Shown here piece by piece: positions 1 through 8,191 of a stretch of 64,000 nucleotides of DNA. This stretch comes from Clavibacter sp. VKM Ac-2873 (lineage in GTDB: Bacteria > Actinomycetota > Actinomycetes > Actinomycetales > Microbacteriaceae). Position 1 is the first letter of the stretch; every line of letters begins with the position of its first letter. The stretch spans positions 248,001-312,000 of the forward strand of contig NZ_JADKRS010000002.1 in assembly GCF_015351075.1 (NCBI RefSeq), in the 5' to 3' direction. The position numbers were made by a program, and so were the translations under genes. Under the pieces are notes generated by a model. That model saw nothing but the letters and a program-made list of their open reading frames with translations. It had not been told where the DNA came from and made no database searches.

Positions 1-465
1 GGCGAGCACGGCGAAGCGCGGGGCGTGCCAGCGGCGGAGCTCGCCGCGCGTCAGGCCGGTGGATCCCGCGTACTCGGAGCCGTCGCCGAGCGTCGCGCCG
101 TACGGGCCGACGGACGCGGCGATCCACCGGTCGCGGCCCGCGCCGGGGGCGTCCGCCCGCGCGACCTCGTCCCTCGCCTCGGCCGCGAGCCGCACGCTCG
201 CCCGCAGCAGCGCCTCCGTCTCCGCCGTTCCCAGCCCCCGCGCCGCGAAGGCCGCGAACCCCACCTGGTACGACGCCGTGATCGCGACGTCCGCGCCCGC
301 GCGGAAGAACTCGGCGTGCGCCGCCCGCACCGCGTCGGGCTCGTCGGCCAGCACGCGCGCGCTCCACAGCGGATCCGAGAGGTCGTGCCCGCGCGCCTCC
401 AGCAGCGTGCCGAGGCCGCCGTCGAGCACCAGCGGGCGGTCGGGGAGGGGGAGCGGCCGGGTCAT
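1..465 (-). CDS. mmuM: Homocysteine S-methyltransferase (5' part, cut by window edge)
   Basis: The reading frame starts at ATG 465 and runs off the left edge, giving the first 155 residues. The N-terminus has the pattern VLDGGLGTLLEARG followed by DPLWSARVL and TASYQVGF, typical of the homocysteine S-methyltransferase (Pfam S-methyl_trans) barrel. Family members move a methyl group from S-methylmethionine or S-adenosylmethionine to homocysteine in the cytoplasm. The zinc-binding cysteines lie in the C-terminal half and cannot be checked here. The weak hexamer CAGGAT lies 6 bases before the ATG, so the mRNA may be leaderless. It is divergent from the MarR gene at 599. Confidence 0.8.
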   Translation of the reverse strand, partial: MTRPLPLPDRPLVLDGGLGTLLEARGHDLSDPLWSARVLADEPDAVRAAHAEFFRAGADVAITASYQVGFAAFAARGLGTAETEALLRASVRLAAEARDEVARADAPGAGRDRWIAASVGPYGATLGDGSEYAGSTGLTRGELRRWHAPRFAVLA

Positions 466-598
466 GCGCACATCCTGCCGGAGCGGGCGGCCGGATCCGC
501 GGTCCGCGACGCCCCGCGACATCCGCCGTCCGTCGCGCCCGCGGCGGCTCGCCGAGCCCGCCGGTCCCGGTACCGTGGACGCGACGGTGGGAGTCCCG

Positions 599-1111
599 AT
601 GAAGGATGACGACGACGTCGACCTGGTGATCGACGCGTGGGGCGCGGCCATGCCCGACGTCGACTTCGCGCCGCTCGACGTGGTGTCGAGGCTGCGGCGC
701 CTGCTGCCGCAGATGCAGCGGATCCGCGAGGGCGCGTTCGCCGCCGAGGGCCTCACCACGAGCGAGTTCGAGTTCCTCTCCGTCCTCCGCCAGCAGGGCG
801 ACGCGGGCCTCACGCGCGCCGGGCTCGCCGAGCGCCTCGGCACCGACACGGGCAGCCTCGTGCACCGGGTCAACCGGCTTACCGCGCGCTCCTTCATCAC
901 GCGCGAGGAGGATCCGGCCGGCGGCCGCAGCCGGCTCGTGGTGCTCACGCCGTTCGGCATCGAGCGCGTCGACCGGGCCATGCGCCGCCTCGTCGCCGAC
1001 GAGGACGAGGTGCTCGCCGACCTCAGCCGCGCGCAGATCGCGACGCTCATCGACAGCCTGCGCGTCATCGCGCGCACCACCGAGCGGGTCCGCGCGCGCC
1101 GCTCGTCCTGA
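599..1111 (+). CDS. MarR-family transcriptional regulator
   Basis: A 170-residue protein with the winged-helix layout of MarR regulators. A helical dimerisation segment is followed by the recognition region around LTRAGLAERLGTDTGSLVHR (about residues 80-100) and the wing REEDPAGGRSRLVVLT. The start at ATG 599 (MKDDDDVDLV) fits the family length; the frame stays open far upstream, but that part is low-complexity shadow sequence. The ligand and targets are unknown. It is divergent from the methyltransferase gene and 49 bases ahead of the HAD gene. The residues after the first helix (LDVVSRLRRLLPQMQRIREG) agree with the MarR fold. Confidence 0.8.
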   Translation: MKDDDDVDLVIDAWGAAMPDVDFAPLDVVSRLRRLLPQMQRIREGAFAAEGLTTSEFEFLSVLRQQGDAGLTRAGLAERLGTDTGSLVHRVNRLTARSFITREEDPAGGRSRLVVLTPFGIERVDRAMRRLVADEDEVLADLSRAQIATLIDSLRVIARTTERVRARRSS

Positions 1112-1160
1112 TCCGGTCCCGCGGTTGGGCGCGTCGCGCCGCCCGGAGCACGATGGAGGG

Positions 1161-1859
1161 ATGGCCGACACCGATCGCACCCCGCCCGCCGTCCTCTTCG
1201 ACATCGACGAGACCCTCATCCACACGGGCGGGTCCGGCGCCCGCAGCTGGGCGATGGCGTTCCGCGACCTGCACGACGTGGAGGCCGACATCGGCGAGCA
1301 CTCGTCGGCGGGGGAGACGGATCCGCAGGTCGGCGCCGCGACCTTCCGCGGCGTGATGGGCCGGGATCCGCAGCCCGCCGAGCTCGCCCGCCTCTACGCC
1401 TCCTACCTCCGCCATCTCGCCGACGACATCCGCGTCTCCGATGGCTACCGCGTGCTCGACGGCGCCGAGGCGCTGCTCGACCGGCTCGCCGACGCGGGCG
1501 TGATCCTCGGCGTCGTCTCCGGCGCGATGGAGGGCGCGGCCCGCACGAAGATGGAACCCGCGCGGCTCGGCCGGTTCTTCGTGTTCGGCGCGTACGGATC
1601 CGACTCGCCCGACCGCGTCGACGTCGTGCGCCGGGCGATCGCGACGGCCGGCACCCTGCGCGGTGCCGCGCCCGCGCGCGACGAGGTGCTCGTCGTCGGC
1701 GACACCCCGAACGACATCACCTCGGCGCACGACGCGGGCGCGACCGCGGTCGGCGTCGCGAGCGGCCACTATTCCGCGGATGAGCTGCGCGGCGCGGGCG
1801 CGGATCTCGTGCTGGAGTCCCTCGAGGATCCGGCGCTGGAGCGGCTGCTCGGGCTCTGA
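1161..1859 (+). CDS. HAD-superfamily hydrolase (phosphoglycolate phosphatase-like)
   Basis: A 232-residue HAD phosphatase. Motif I is FDIDETLIHTGG near residue 15. Motif II is GVVSGAMEG, with the Ser of the family's T/S position. Motif IV is VVGDTPNDITSAHDAG near residue 180. An alpha-helical cap lies between motifs I and II. The Asp of FDID would be the phospho-acceptor. The layout resembles phosphoglycolate phosphatase and beta-phosphoglucomutase relatives, but the substrate cannot be read from sequence. The ATG at 1161 is chosen because it begins just before motif I. A GGAGGG lies immediately upstream, closer than ideal for a ribosome site. A TTG at 1125 is the alternative start. Confidence 0.8.
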   Translation: MADTDRTPPAVLFDIDETLIHTGGSGARSWAMAFRDLHDVEADIGEHSSAGETDPQVGAATFRGVMGRDPQPAELARLYASYLRHLADDIRVSDGYRVLDGAEALLDRLADAGVILGVVSGAMEGAARTKMEPARLGRFFVFGAYGSDSPDRVDVVRRAIATAGTLRGAAPARDEVLVVGDTPNDITSAHDAGATAVGVASGHYSADELRGAGADLVLESLEDPALERLLGL

Positions 1860-1882
1860 GTCGCGTATCCCCAAGAGGATTG

Positions 1883-1893
1883 CGTGATTCACG
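1883..1893. promoter_or_regulatory. Small palindrome upstream of the low-GC gene pair
   Basis: CGTGA-T-TCACG forms a perfect 5-base inverted repeat with one central base, 43 bases before the start of the unknown gene at 1936. The hexamer TAGGGT follows at about 1906. Its position suits an operator for the XRE-type protein encoded by the second gene of the pair; that link is inference. Confidence 0.35.
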
Positions 1894-1935
1894 ACCACAA
1901 CTGCGGTAGGGTTATGCGCAACCGAAGGAGATCTC

Positions 1936-2601
1936 ATGGCTGACGCGCTGATCAAGGAGCCCACGCCCGATCCGAACGTGGAGTCGCGTCTCGCACGACT
2001 CGGCCTCTCCATCGCACTCATCCACGATGCCTTGCGGCCTGCCCTCGATCACGCGCGAAATCGATCCGCGTTGGCCACCAAGTCGGCAAAGGGCAGTGAC
2101 CTCTACCAAGATTCGTTCGAGAACTTGGCACAACGTTTGGTCCTCCTGGGCTGGAGCCCCCATGAGGTCGACGGGCAACCGCGGCTCGTCCATTCCGACG
2201 GTCGCCTGGCCCTCACCGTGTCTTCGGCCACCAACGTCGCGAGCGCCGACCCGCGGGTGCAGCCACGTACGAGGAAGAAGGGGCCAGCGACTGCGCGTGC
2301 GGTTGGCGCTCCTGCTCCCCAGTCGGCGTTGGACCTTCCAGAGTTCCGTTCGGAAGCTGGAGCGAGGGGTGACGCGGCGGACGCTCCCTTGTGGTTCGTC
2401 CTCCATGAGCTAGTCGATCAGGGGCTGAACATCGCGGTCGCCAAGCCCTCGGGGCTGGACTCCTCCGGTGCCGTGGTGGCCTGGGAGGAGCGGATCCCGC
2501 TGCCCTCGTTGATGGACGATGAGGACTTCTCCGTCTTCCCGCTCGACGACGGCGACGGGGATGCGGCTGCATTCGATGTACCCGTCACGCCTCGCTCCTG
2601 A
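1936..2601 (+). CDS. Protein of unknown function paired with XRE/ImmA-IrrE gene
   Basis: A 221-residue soluble protein that I do not recognise. It starts at ATG 1936 behind a good ribosome site (GAAGGAG, 7-8 bases upstream). The N-terminal half is helical (LARLGLSIALIHDALRPALD, then LYQDSFENLAQRLVLLGW). The middle is basic and flexible (RTRKKGPATARAVGAPAP). The C-terminal part begins WFVLHELVDQGLNIAVAKP and ends in an acidic stretch (DDEDFSVFPLDDGDGD). There is no membrane segment or catalytic motif. Base composition is lower than the flanks (38 of 60 G+C in the line at 2041). It overlaps the next gene by 26 bases, so the two are probably co-transcribed and functionally linked, possibly as a stress, antitoxin-like or defence pair. 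Confidence 0.75.
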   Translation: MADALIKEPTPDPNVESRLARLGLSIALIHDALRPALDHARNRSALATKSAKGSDLYQDSFENLAQRLVLLGWSPHEVDGQPRLVHSDGRLALTVSSATNVASADPRVQPRTRKKGPATARAVGAPAPQSALDLPEFRSEAGARGDAADAPLWFVLHELVDQGLNIAVAKPSGLDSSGAVVAWEERIPLPSLMDDEDFSVFPLDDGDGDAAAFDVPVTPRS

Positions 2602-3652
2602 AACCGGACCCGATCCCGTCTTGTTCGATTCATCACGCCTTAAGCTCGCCCGCCAGCGGTTGGGATGGACACTCACGCAGCTGTCCATGGAGAGCGGCGT
2701 TTCGCCAAGGTCACTCTCCAACTACGAGAACGACAAGGGGCAGGAGCCGTCCCCCGAGACGGTGGGCAAGCTGGCGAGCGCCTTGATGCTTCCCGCCTCG
2801 TTCCTCACCCGAGAGCCGGTCGACGTCCTCCGTGTGGAAGCGGTCAGCTTCAGGAAGCTGAGCAGGACGAGTGCTGCGAAACGTGACGCGGTGCTGGCCT
2901 CAGCGACTATCGCACTCGACTTCTTCTCATTCGTCGAAGAGACCCTGACCTTGCCGGCCCCAGATCTGCCCACGTACGACAAGCACGAACCCGAGCAGGC
3001 TGCGGAGCTCCTTCGCCGCAGATGGGCTCTCGGGGACAAGCCGATCTCGAACATTCTGCATCTCCTCGAGGCGAAGGGCGTGCGCGTGGTCGGGCTCTCG
3101 CATGATCTCGTCGAGATCGACGCGTTCTCGTTCGTTCGCGACGGTGTTCCCGTGGCCGTCGTGAACACCTTCAAGTCCGGCGAGCGCCAGCGGTTCGACC
3201 TCGCTCATGAGCTGGGACATCTCGTGTTGCACGATGAGCGGGAGATGACCCCTGCGGATTCGAAGGAGCGCGAGGCGGAGGCCAACCGCTTTGCAGCGGC
3301 CTTCCTGATGCCCAGATCAGGAATCCTGGCCCAGGACATGCGCGGCGCGAGCGTCAACCGCATCCTCCGTGCTCGAGCGTCGTGGAAGGTCTCGGCGATG
3401 GCGATGACTCATCGTCTCCGCGATCTCGATCTGATCGGAGATTGGCAGTACCGCTCCACGTGCATTGCGCTGTCCGACGCGGGATACCGCTCAGGCGAGC
3501 CCGACGGGATGATCCCCGAGACCTCCCTGTTGCTCCGCAAGGTCCTATTCGGGGACAACAAGGTCCAGGTGTCGAAGGCGGCGGAGCGCATCGGTGTCAC
3601 GTCCCGCGACATCAATCAGTTCCTCCGAGGTTTGGTTCCGACCGTCGCCTGA
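2576..3652 (+). CDS. XRE-family HTH fused to ImmA/IrrE metallopeptidase
   Basis: A 358-residue protein. The XRE helix-turn-helix is near residues 20-75 (LKLARQRLGWTLTQLSMESG, then SPRSLSNYENDKG). An ImmA/IrrE (COG2856) zinc protease domain follows, with FDLAHELGHLVLH; the HELGH motif is at residues 211-215 and the second part EAEANRFAAAFLMP lies 25-35 residues on. Known members cleave repressors (ImmA in ICEBs1, IrrE in Deinococcus) or act as antitoxin-like regulators. ATG 2576 is preferred; ATG 2519 would overlap the upstream gene much more. G+C is low (34 of 60 in the line at 2881), which suggests acquisition by transfer. Target unknown. Confidence 0.88.
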   Translation: MYPSRLAPETGPDPVLFDSSRLKLARQRLGWTLTQLSMESGVSPRSLSNYENDKGQEPSPETVGKLASALMLPASFLTREPVDVLRVEAVSFRKLSRTSAAKRDAVLASATIALDFFSFVEETLTLPAPDLPTYDKHEPEQAAELLRRRWALGDKPISNILHLLEAKGVRVVGLSHDLVEIDAFSFVRDGVPVAVVNTFKSGERQRFDLAHELGHLVLHDEREMTPADSKEREAEANRFAAAFLMPRSGILAQDMRGASVNRILRARASWKVSAMAMTHRLRDLDLIGDWQYRSTCIALSDAGYRSGEPDGMIPETSLLLRKVLFGDNKVQVSKAAERIGVTSRDINQFLRGLVPTVA

Positions 3653-3675
3653 GGGCACCGAGTTCATCTGGAATG

Positions 3676-4380
3676 TCATCGAGCGAGTCGTCCCGGTAGG
3701 CGAACCAAGTCGGCGTCGGCCTCCGGGCGCAGGATTTCCTCGAGCGCCGCGCACGCGTCGACGCGCGTCGCCTCGATGTGCCGGCGCGCCAGATCCGCCG
3801 CCCGCTCGCCCTCGCGCCGCTCCACCAGCGCCAGCAGCTCGCGGTGGTCGGCGAGCGAGTCGGGCCGGCGGGCGCTCGCCGCGGGCAGGTAGTGGAAGCG
3901 CACGCGCTTCGACATCGACTCGACGACCTGCGCCAGCGTGCTGTTGTGCGCGGCGGACGCGAGCGCCACGTGGAAGTCGTAGTTGAGGCGCGCGAGGTCG
4001 GCCGGGTCCTGGGTGCGCTCCTGCAGGCGGATCACCCGGTCGAGCTCGCGGAGGTCGTCGGCGGTGCGGCGCCCCGCGGCGAGCTCCACCGCGCGCGGCT
4101 CGACGAGGGCGCGTGCCTCGAAGAGGTCCACCAGCTCGGACAGCTCGCGCGGCCGCACCGACATGCCCTCGTGCGCGCGGTGCACGACCCAGCCGTCGGC
4201 CTCGAGCGCCCGCAGCGCCTCGCGCACGGGGATGTGGCTCGTGCCCATGCGCTGGGCGACCTCGTCGGCCTTCACGCGGGATCCGGGGGCGATGACGCCG
4301 CCGAGGATCTCCTCCTCGAGCAGCACCCGCACGCGCTCCGCGGCGCCGAGACGGGCGGGGACCAGGGCGGGGGTGGGCAT
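3676..4380 (-). CDS. GntR-family (FCD) transcriptional regulator
   Basis: A 234-residue regulator. The N-terminal GntR winged helix carries VKADEVAQRMGTSHIPVREA followed by LRALEADGWV. The C-terminal all-helical FCD domain (residues 90-220) has the metal-binding pattern with Asp in NYDFHVALASAAHN and His in DHRELLAL and RRHIEAT. ATG 4380 is supported by a perfect TATAAT seven bases upstream. It is divergent from the NCS1 permease/amidohydrolase pair and probably controls it. The C-terminal tail (about PEADADLVRLPGRLAR) meets the edge of the low-GC insert, so the last residues may have been altered by that insertion. Confidence 0.85.
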   Translation of the reverse strand: MPTPALVPARLGAAERVRVLLEEEILGGVIAPGSRVKADEVAQRMGTSHIPVREALRALEADGWVVHRAHEGMSVRPRELSELVDLFEARALVEPRAVELAAGRRTADDLRELDRVIRLQERTQDPADLARLNYDFHVALASAAHNSTLAQVVESMSKRVRFHYLPAASARRPDSLADHRELLALVERREGERAADLARRHIEATRVDACAALEEILRPEADADLVRLPGRLAR

Positions 4381-4387
4381 GATCCCG

Positions 4388-4393
4388 ATTATA
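4388..4393 (-). promoter_or_regulatory. -10 element of the GntR gene (leaderless start)
   Basis: Read on the minus strand this is TATAAT, a perfect -10 hexamer, 7 bases before the ATG at 4380. That spacing puts the transcription start at the start codon. Confidence 0.6.
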
Positions 4394-4421
4394 GGATCCG
4401 CCACCAGGCCATCACCCAGAC

Positions 4422-4443
4422 GTGTTTCACATCCCCGAAACAC
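4422..4443. promoter_or_regulatory. Inverted repeat, candidate GntR operator
   Basis: GTGTTTC and GAAACAC form a perfect 7-base inverted repeat with an 8-base spacer in the divergent region between the GntR and NCS1 genes. A second palindrome, CGCTCGCGAGCG, lies at 4452-4463 and CCTATAGG at 4475-4482. The first is the best candidate for autoregulation and control of the permease. Confidence 0.45.
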
Positions 4444-4530
4444 CGCAGAAACGCTCGCGAGCGACGCGGATGTTCCTATAGGGCGCAGCCGGATCCCCCG
4501 CCGGCGTCACCCGACTCCTCAGGAGATCCC

Positions 4531-5907
4531 ATGTCGCACCCCGCCGCCCCGCCGGTCGCGCGCCACGCCGACCCCGCCGCCCCGGATCCCGCCGACCGCC
4601 CCGCGTTCTCCGAGTACGAGTCGGAGCCCGTTCCCCCGCACGCGCGCCGTCGCACCGCGTCGGTCGCGGCCGTCTGGCTCGGCTTCCCGATGATCCTCAC
4701 CTGCGCCGTGTTCGGCGGCCTGGTCGTCCACTCGCTCGGCTTCTGGCCGGGCATGGGCGCCATCGCGGTCGGCACGCTCGTCCTCATGGTCTACGTCGGG
4801 GCGCTCAGCTACCTGGCCGGCCGCAGCGGCGAGAGCTTCGCGCTCATGGCCATGCGCACGTTCGGGGCGAAGGGGTACGTCGTGCCGGCGGGCTTCCTCG
4901 CGACCGTGGTCATCGGCTGGTTCGCGTTCCAGACCGGGCTCACCGGATCCACGCTGCACGGCAGCCTCGGCTGGGACCAGACGGGCACCACGCTCGTGGC
5001 GGGCCTCCTCTTCGTCGCGGTCACGCTGCTCGGCATCCGCGCGCTCTCCTGGATCGGCGTGGTCGCCGCGCCCCTCTACCTCGTGCTCGGGGCGGTCGCC
5101 GTCGTGATCGTGGCCACTCGGCCGGGTGGCGCGGAGCTGCAGACCGCGCCCGCGGCGGGAGCCGGCGCGTTGAGCTTCGGCGCCGCCGTGACGCTGGTCG
5201 TCGCGCTCTTCGCCGACTCCGGCACCATGACCGCCGACTTCACGCGCTGGGCGCGCTCGGGCCGGCAGGCCGTGCTCGCGACGCTCGCGGCGTTCCCGTT
5301 CGGCAACGCGATCGCGCTCGTGGTCGGCGGCCTCGTCGTCGCGCTGGGCGGCGCGACCGACCCGGGGACCGCGGGCGGCGACTTCCTCGGGATCCTCGTC
5401 GCGCAGGGCGGCGCCCTCGTGCCGCTCGCCGTGCTGTTCGTGGTGGTGAACCTCGGATCCGTGTGCGCCCACTGCCTCTACAACGGCGCCGTCGGCTGGA
5501 GCCAGCTCACCGTCATGCGCATGCGCCGCACGACCCTCGTGCTCGGCGCGGTGGGCGTCGTCCTCGCGGCCGCCGGCATCTGGTCGTACTTCGAGACCTG
5601 GCTGAACCTGCTGGGGGTGATCGTGCCGCCCATCGGCGCCGTGCTCATCGTCGACCAGCTGCTGCTCGCGCCGCGACGCGCGGCGGCCGGATCCGTCGTC
5701 GCCCGCAGCGCCTGGCGGGCCCCCGCCTTCGTCGGCTGGGCGGTCGGCGCCGTCGTCGCGCTGGTGGCCCACGCGTACGCCGACTTCCTCTCGACCGCGG
5801 TCGTGGGCATGGTCGTCGGCGCGGTCGTGATCGTCGTCGCGGACGCCGCAGGACGTGCGCGTGCCCCGCTGGCCGCGGCCGTCGACGCGGCGGAGGCCCG
5901 CTCGTGA
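4531..5907 (+). CDS. NCS1-family nucleobase/cytosine-type permease
   Basis: A 458-residue inner-membrane transporter with about 12 hydrophobic segments, in the range of cytosine permease CodB and purine-cytosine NCS1 symporters. The N-terminal tail (about 50 residues, [20 protein letters not shown]) is cytoplasmic. Pieces such as [18 protein letters not shown] and [10 protein letters not shown] fit the NCS1 family. Start ATG 4531 has AGGAG 6-7 bases upstream. The next gene overlaps its stop by 4 bases and encodes a biuret/ureidoacrylate-type amidohydrolase, so the imported substrate is probably a nitrogen-rich compound (pyrimidine, biuret or relative). The exact substrate cannot be read from sequence. 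Confidence 0.85.
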   Translation: MSHPAAPPVARHADPAAPDPADRPAFSEYESEPVPPHARRRTASVAAVWLGFPMILTCAVFGGLVVHSLGFWPGMGAIAVGTLVLMVYVGALSYLAGRSGESFALMAMRTFGAKGYVVPAGFLATVVIGWFAFQTGLTGSTLHGSLGWDQTGTTLVAGLLFVAVTLLGIRALSWIGVVAAPLYLVLGAVAVVIVATRPGGAELQTAPAAGAGALSFGAAVTLVVALFADSGTMTADFTRWARSGRQAVLATLAAFPFGNAIALVVGGLVVALGGATDPGTAGGDFLGILVAQGGALVPLAVLFVVVNLGSVCAHCLYNGAVGWSQLTVMRMRRTTLVLGAVGVVLAAAGIWSYFETWLNLLGVIVPPIGAVLIVDQLLLAPRRAAAGSVVARSAWRAPAFVGWAVGAVVALVAHAYADFLSTAVVGMVVGAVVIVVADAAGRARAPLAAAVDAAEARS

Positions 5908-6635
5908 GCGCCGCCGCCGCGGCCGCGGTCGTCGCCGGCACCACGCCCGTCGCGGCGGATCCCTACGCCTGGCCCTACGACGGCGCCGTCGACGTCGCCC
6001 GCACGGCGGTGGTCTGCATCGACTGGCAGGTCGACTTCTGCGGCGTCGGCGGCTACGTCGACCGCATGGGCTACGACCTCGCCCTCACCCGCGCCGGCCT
6101 CGCGCCGACCGCGCGGCTGCTCGAGCGGGTGCGCGCGCTCGGCATGACGGTGATCCACACGCGCGAGGGCCACCGCCCCGACCTCTCCGACCTGCCCGCG
6201 AACAAGCGGTGGCGCTCGGAGCGCGCGGGCGCCGAGATCGGCAGCGTGGGTCCGTGCGGACGGATCCTCGTGCGCGGCGAGCCCGGCTGGGAGATCGTCC
6301 CCGAGGTGGCCCCGCTCCCCGGCGAGCCCGTGATCGACAAGCCCGGCAAGGGCGCCTTCTACGCCACCGACCTCGACCTCGTGCTCCGGGCGCGCGGCAT
6401 CGACCGGCTGATCCTCACGGGCATCACCACCGACGTCTGCGTCTCCACGACCATGCGCGAGGCGAACGACCGCGGCTACGAGTGCCTGGTGCTGTCGGAC
6501 TGCACGGGCGCCACGGATCCGGCGAACCACGACGCGGCGCTCCGGATGGTCACGATGCAGGGCGGCGTGTTCGGCGCGGTCGCCACGTCCGAGTCCGTGC
6601 TCGCCGCCCTCGCTCAGGCGGTGCCGCGCTCCTGA
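5904..6635 (+). CDS. Isochorismatase-fold cysteine hydrolase, biuret/ureidoacrylate amidohydrolase-like
   Basis: A 243-residue enzyme of the cysteine-hydrolase superfamily. The catalytic triad is visible: Asp40 in [10 protein letters not shown], Lys149 in [12 protein letters not shown] and Cys179 in [10 protein letters not shown]. The N-terminal DPYAWPYDG and internal [19 protein letters not shown] match biuret hydrolase and RutB-type ureidoacrylate amidohydrolases, which release ammonia from ureido compounds. GTG 5904 overlaps the permease stop (GTGA), showing translational coupling. With the GntR gene it forms a small nitrogen-scavenging module. The 3' end overlaps the convergent glycosyltransferase gene by 22 bases. 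Confidence 0.85.
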   Translation: MSAAAAAAVVAGTTPVAADPYAWPYDGAVDVARTAVVCIDWQVDFCGVGGYVDRMGYDLALTRAGLAPTARLLERVRALGMTVIHTREGHRPDLSDLPANKRWRSERAGAEIGSVGPCGRILVRGEPGWEIVPEVAPLPGEPVIDKPGKGAFYATDLDLVLRARGIDRLILTGITTDVCVSTTMREANDRGYECLVLSDCTGATDPANHDAALRMVTMQGGVFGAVATSESVLAALAQAVPRS

Positions 6636-7987
6636 CGGACGGGCGCCGCGGCCCGCGCGTCGAGCACGCGCGCGCCGAGCGCGGGGCGCACCGGCCGCGG
6701 CGTGGCCCGCCGGGTGCGGCGGATCCCGGCCCGCGGGATCCGGTCGACCTCCACGGCGCCCAGCCGGACCAGCTGCACCACGGCGACCGCCAGCAGCGCG
6801 ATCTCCGCGAGGTCGCGCAGGGTGATGACCGCGACCATGACGGGCACCGCGGAGGTGAGCAGCGTGTAGGCGTAGGGGAAGACGAGCTGCGTGAGCGCGG
6901 CCACGACGAGCCCGAGGCGCGCCACGAGCTCCGTGCCGGTGGCGCGCCGGTCGTGCACGAGCATCACGATGATCGGCACGGCGAACCACGACACGTACTG
7001 CGGCGAGCCGACCTTGTTCGTCACGATGAGGGCGGCGACGAGCGCGAGCGACAGCGGCCCCATCAGCGCGGCGGGGGAGGCGCCGCGGAGGTGCGCCCGG
7101 ATCCCGAGCAGCGTCACGACGAGCACGACGCCCACCATGATCGGCGTGAGCGCGGCCGCGACCGCGTCCACCCCCGGGCCCGACACCTGGAACGTGATGA
7201 TGCGCAGGTCGTCGTACACGCGGTACCGGTCGTCGCCCGCGACGATCCGCCACAGGTGGTACAGCGCGGCGGTCGACTCGACCTGGAGCCCGCGGCCGGT
7301 CTGCTGGCCCACGAAGCCCAGGACGTTCGCGCCGCTGCCGATGGCGAGGGATCCGGCCACGACCACGGCCGTCGTGCCCAGCGCGGTGACGACGACCGTG
7401 CCGCGCGCGAGCCCGCGGCGGGCGATCACCGCCGTGAGCAGCAGGGCTGCCGGCCAGACCTTCACCCAGGCGCCGACGGTGAGGAGCGCGGAGGCGAGGG
7501 CGGGCCGGCTCGCGAGCACGAGCAGGCCGGCGAGGGCGAGCGGCACGGTGACCGCGTCGATCCGGCCGAGCGAGACCGGCCCGAGCGCCACGAGGAAGCC
7601 GAGCCACCACGCGGCGGGCCCGAGGCCGCGTCCGCGCCGGATGCGGAGGAGCAGCGCGAACGCGCCGGCGTCGAGCAGCGTGACCAGCGCGAGCCACACC
7701 GTGCCGTAGAGCACGGTGCCGCCGACGAGGGAGATGAGCATGGGCACGGCCGCGAGGATCGGGTACACCCACGGCAGGTCGATGCCCACCCAGCCGCCGC
7801 CGGCCATGCCCTCCTGCATCCACAGGCGGTAGGTGTCCGTCACGTCGGTGAGCGCGGAGGTGGGGCCGATCAGGTTGAGCGTGATGAGCCAGAGGTGGCA
7901 GAGCGCGAAGGCCAGCCACGGGCGCGCCATGATCCCGCGGGCCGGCGGGCGGGCGGCATGCGCGGCGAGCGACTCGTCCGCGGTCAC
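6614..7987 (-). CDS. Polytopic membrane glycosyltransferase (GT87/DUF2029-like)
   Basis: A 457-residue membrane protein with 10 or more hydrophobic helices and a basic C-terminal tail ([20 protein letters not shown]). The layout resembles the GT-C polyprenol-phosphate-mannose-dependent mannosyltransferases of actinobacteria (GT87, DUF2029). Examples of family-like pieces are [30 protein letters not shown] and [15 protein letters not shown]. It could add a sugar to cell-envelope glycolipid or glycan on the outer face of the membrane. Acceptor and donor are unknown. Start GTG 7987 is the longest; ATG 7930 ([11 protein letters not shown]) just before the first helix is possible. The 204 bases between this start and the next gene show no clear feature. 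Confidence 0.7.
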   Translation of the reverse strand: MTADESLAAHAARPPARGIMARPWLAFALCHLWLITLNLIGPTSALTDVTDTYRLWMQEGMAGGGWVGIDLPWVYPILAAVPMLISLVGGTVLYGTVWLALVTLLDAGAFALLLRIRRGRGLGPAAWWLGFLVALGPVSLGRIDAVTVPLALAGLLVLASRPALASALLTVGAWVKVWPAALLLTAVIARRGLARGTVVVTALGTTAVVVAGSLAIGSGANVLGFVGQQTGRGLQVESTAALYHLWRIVAGDDRYRVYDDLRIITFQVSGPGVDAVAAALTPIMVGVVLVVTLLGIRAHLRGASPAALMGPLSLALVAALIVTNKVGSPQYVSWFAVPIIVMLVHDRRATGTELVARLGLVVAALTQLVFPYAYTLLTSAVPVMVAVITLRDLAEIALLAVAVVQLVRLGAVEVDRIPRAGIRRTRRATPRPVRPALGARVLDARAAAPVRQERGTA

Positions 7988-8191
7988 CGGGCGGCGCCGG
8001 CTCGGCGCGCAGGCGTGTGCATGGCGGGTGGTTCTCCTGCGGTCGGTGCGGACGGGGACGAGCCCGCGATGGCGGGGCCCGGCTCGCGGACGCCCGGCCG
8101 ACGGGCGGCGCTCCCGCGATGCTAGGCCACGCGGACGGCGCCTGGCCGTGAGCGGATCCTCGTTCCGCGGCAGGCCGTCGGGTCGGTCGGG

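Noticed and set aside
1860-3675. Prophage or integrative element
   Set aside because: Low GC and a phage-type regulator suggested this, but there is no integrase, no tRNA target, and no flanking direct repeats that I can see.
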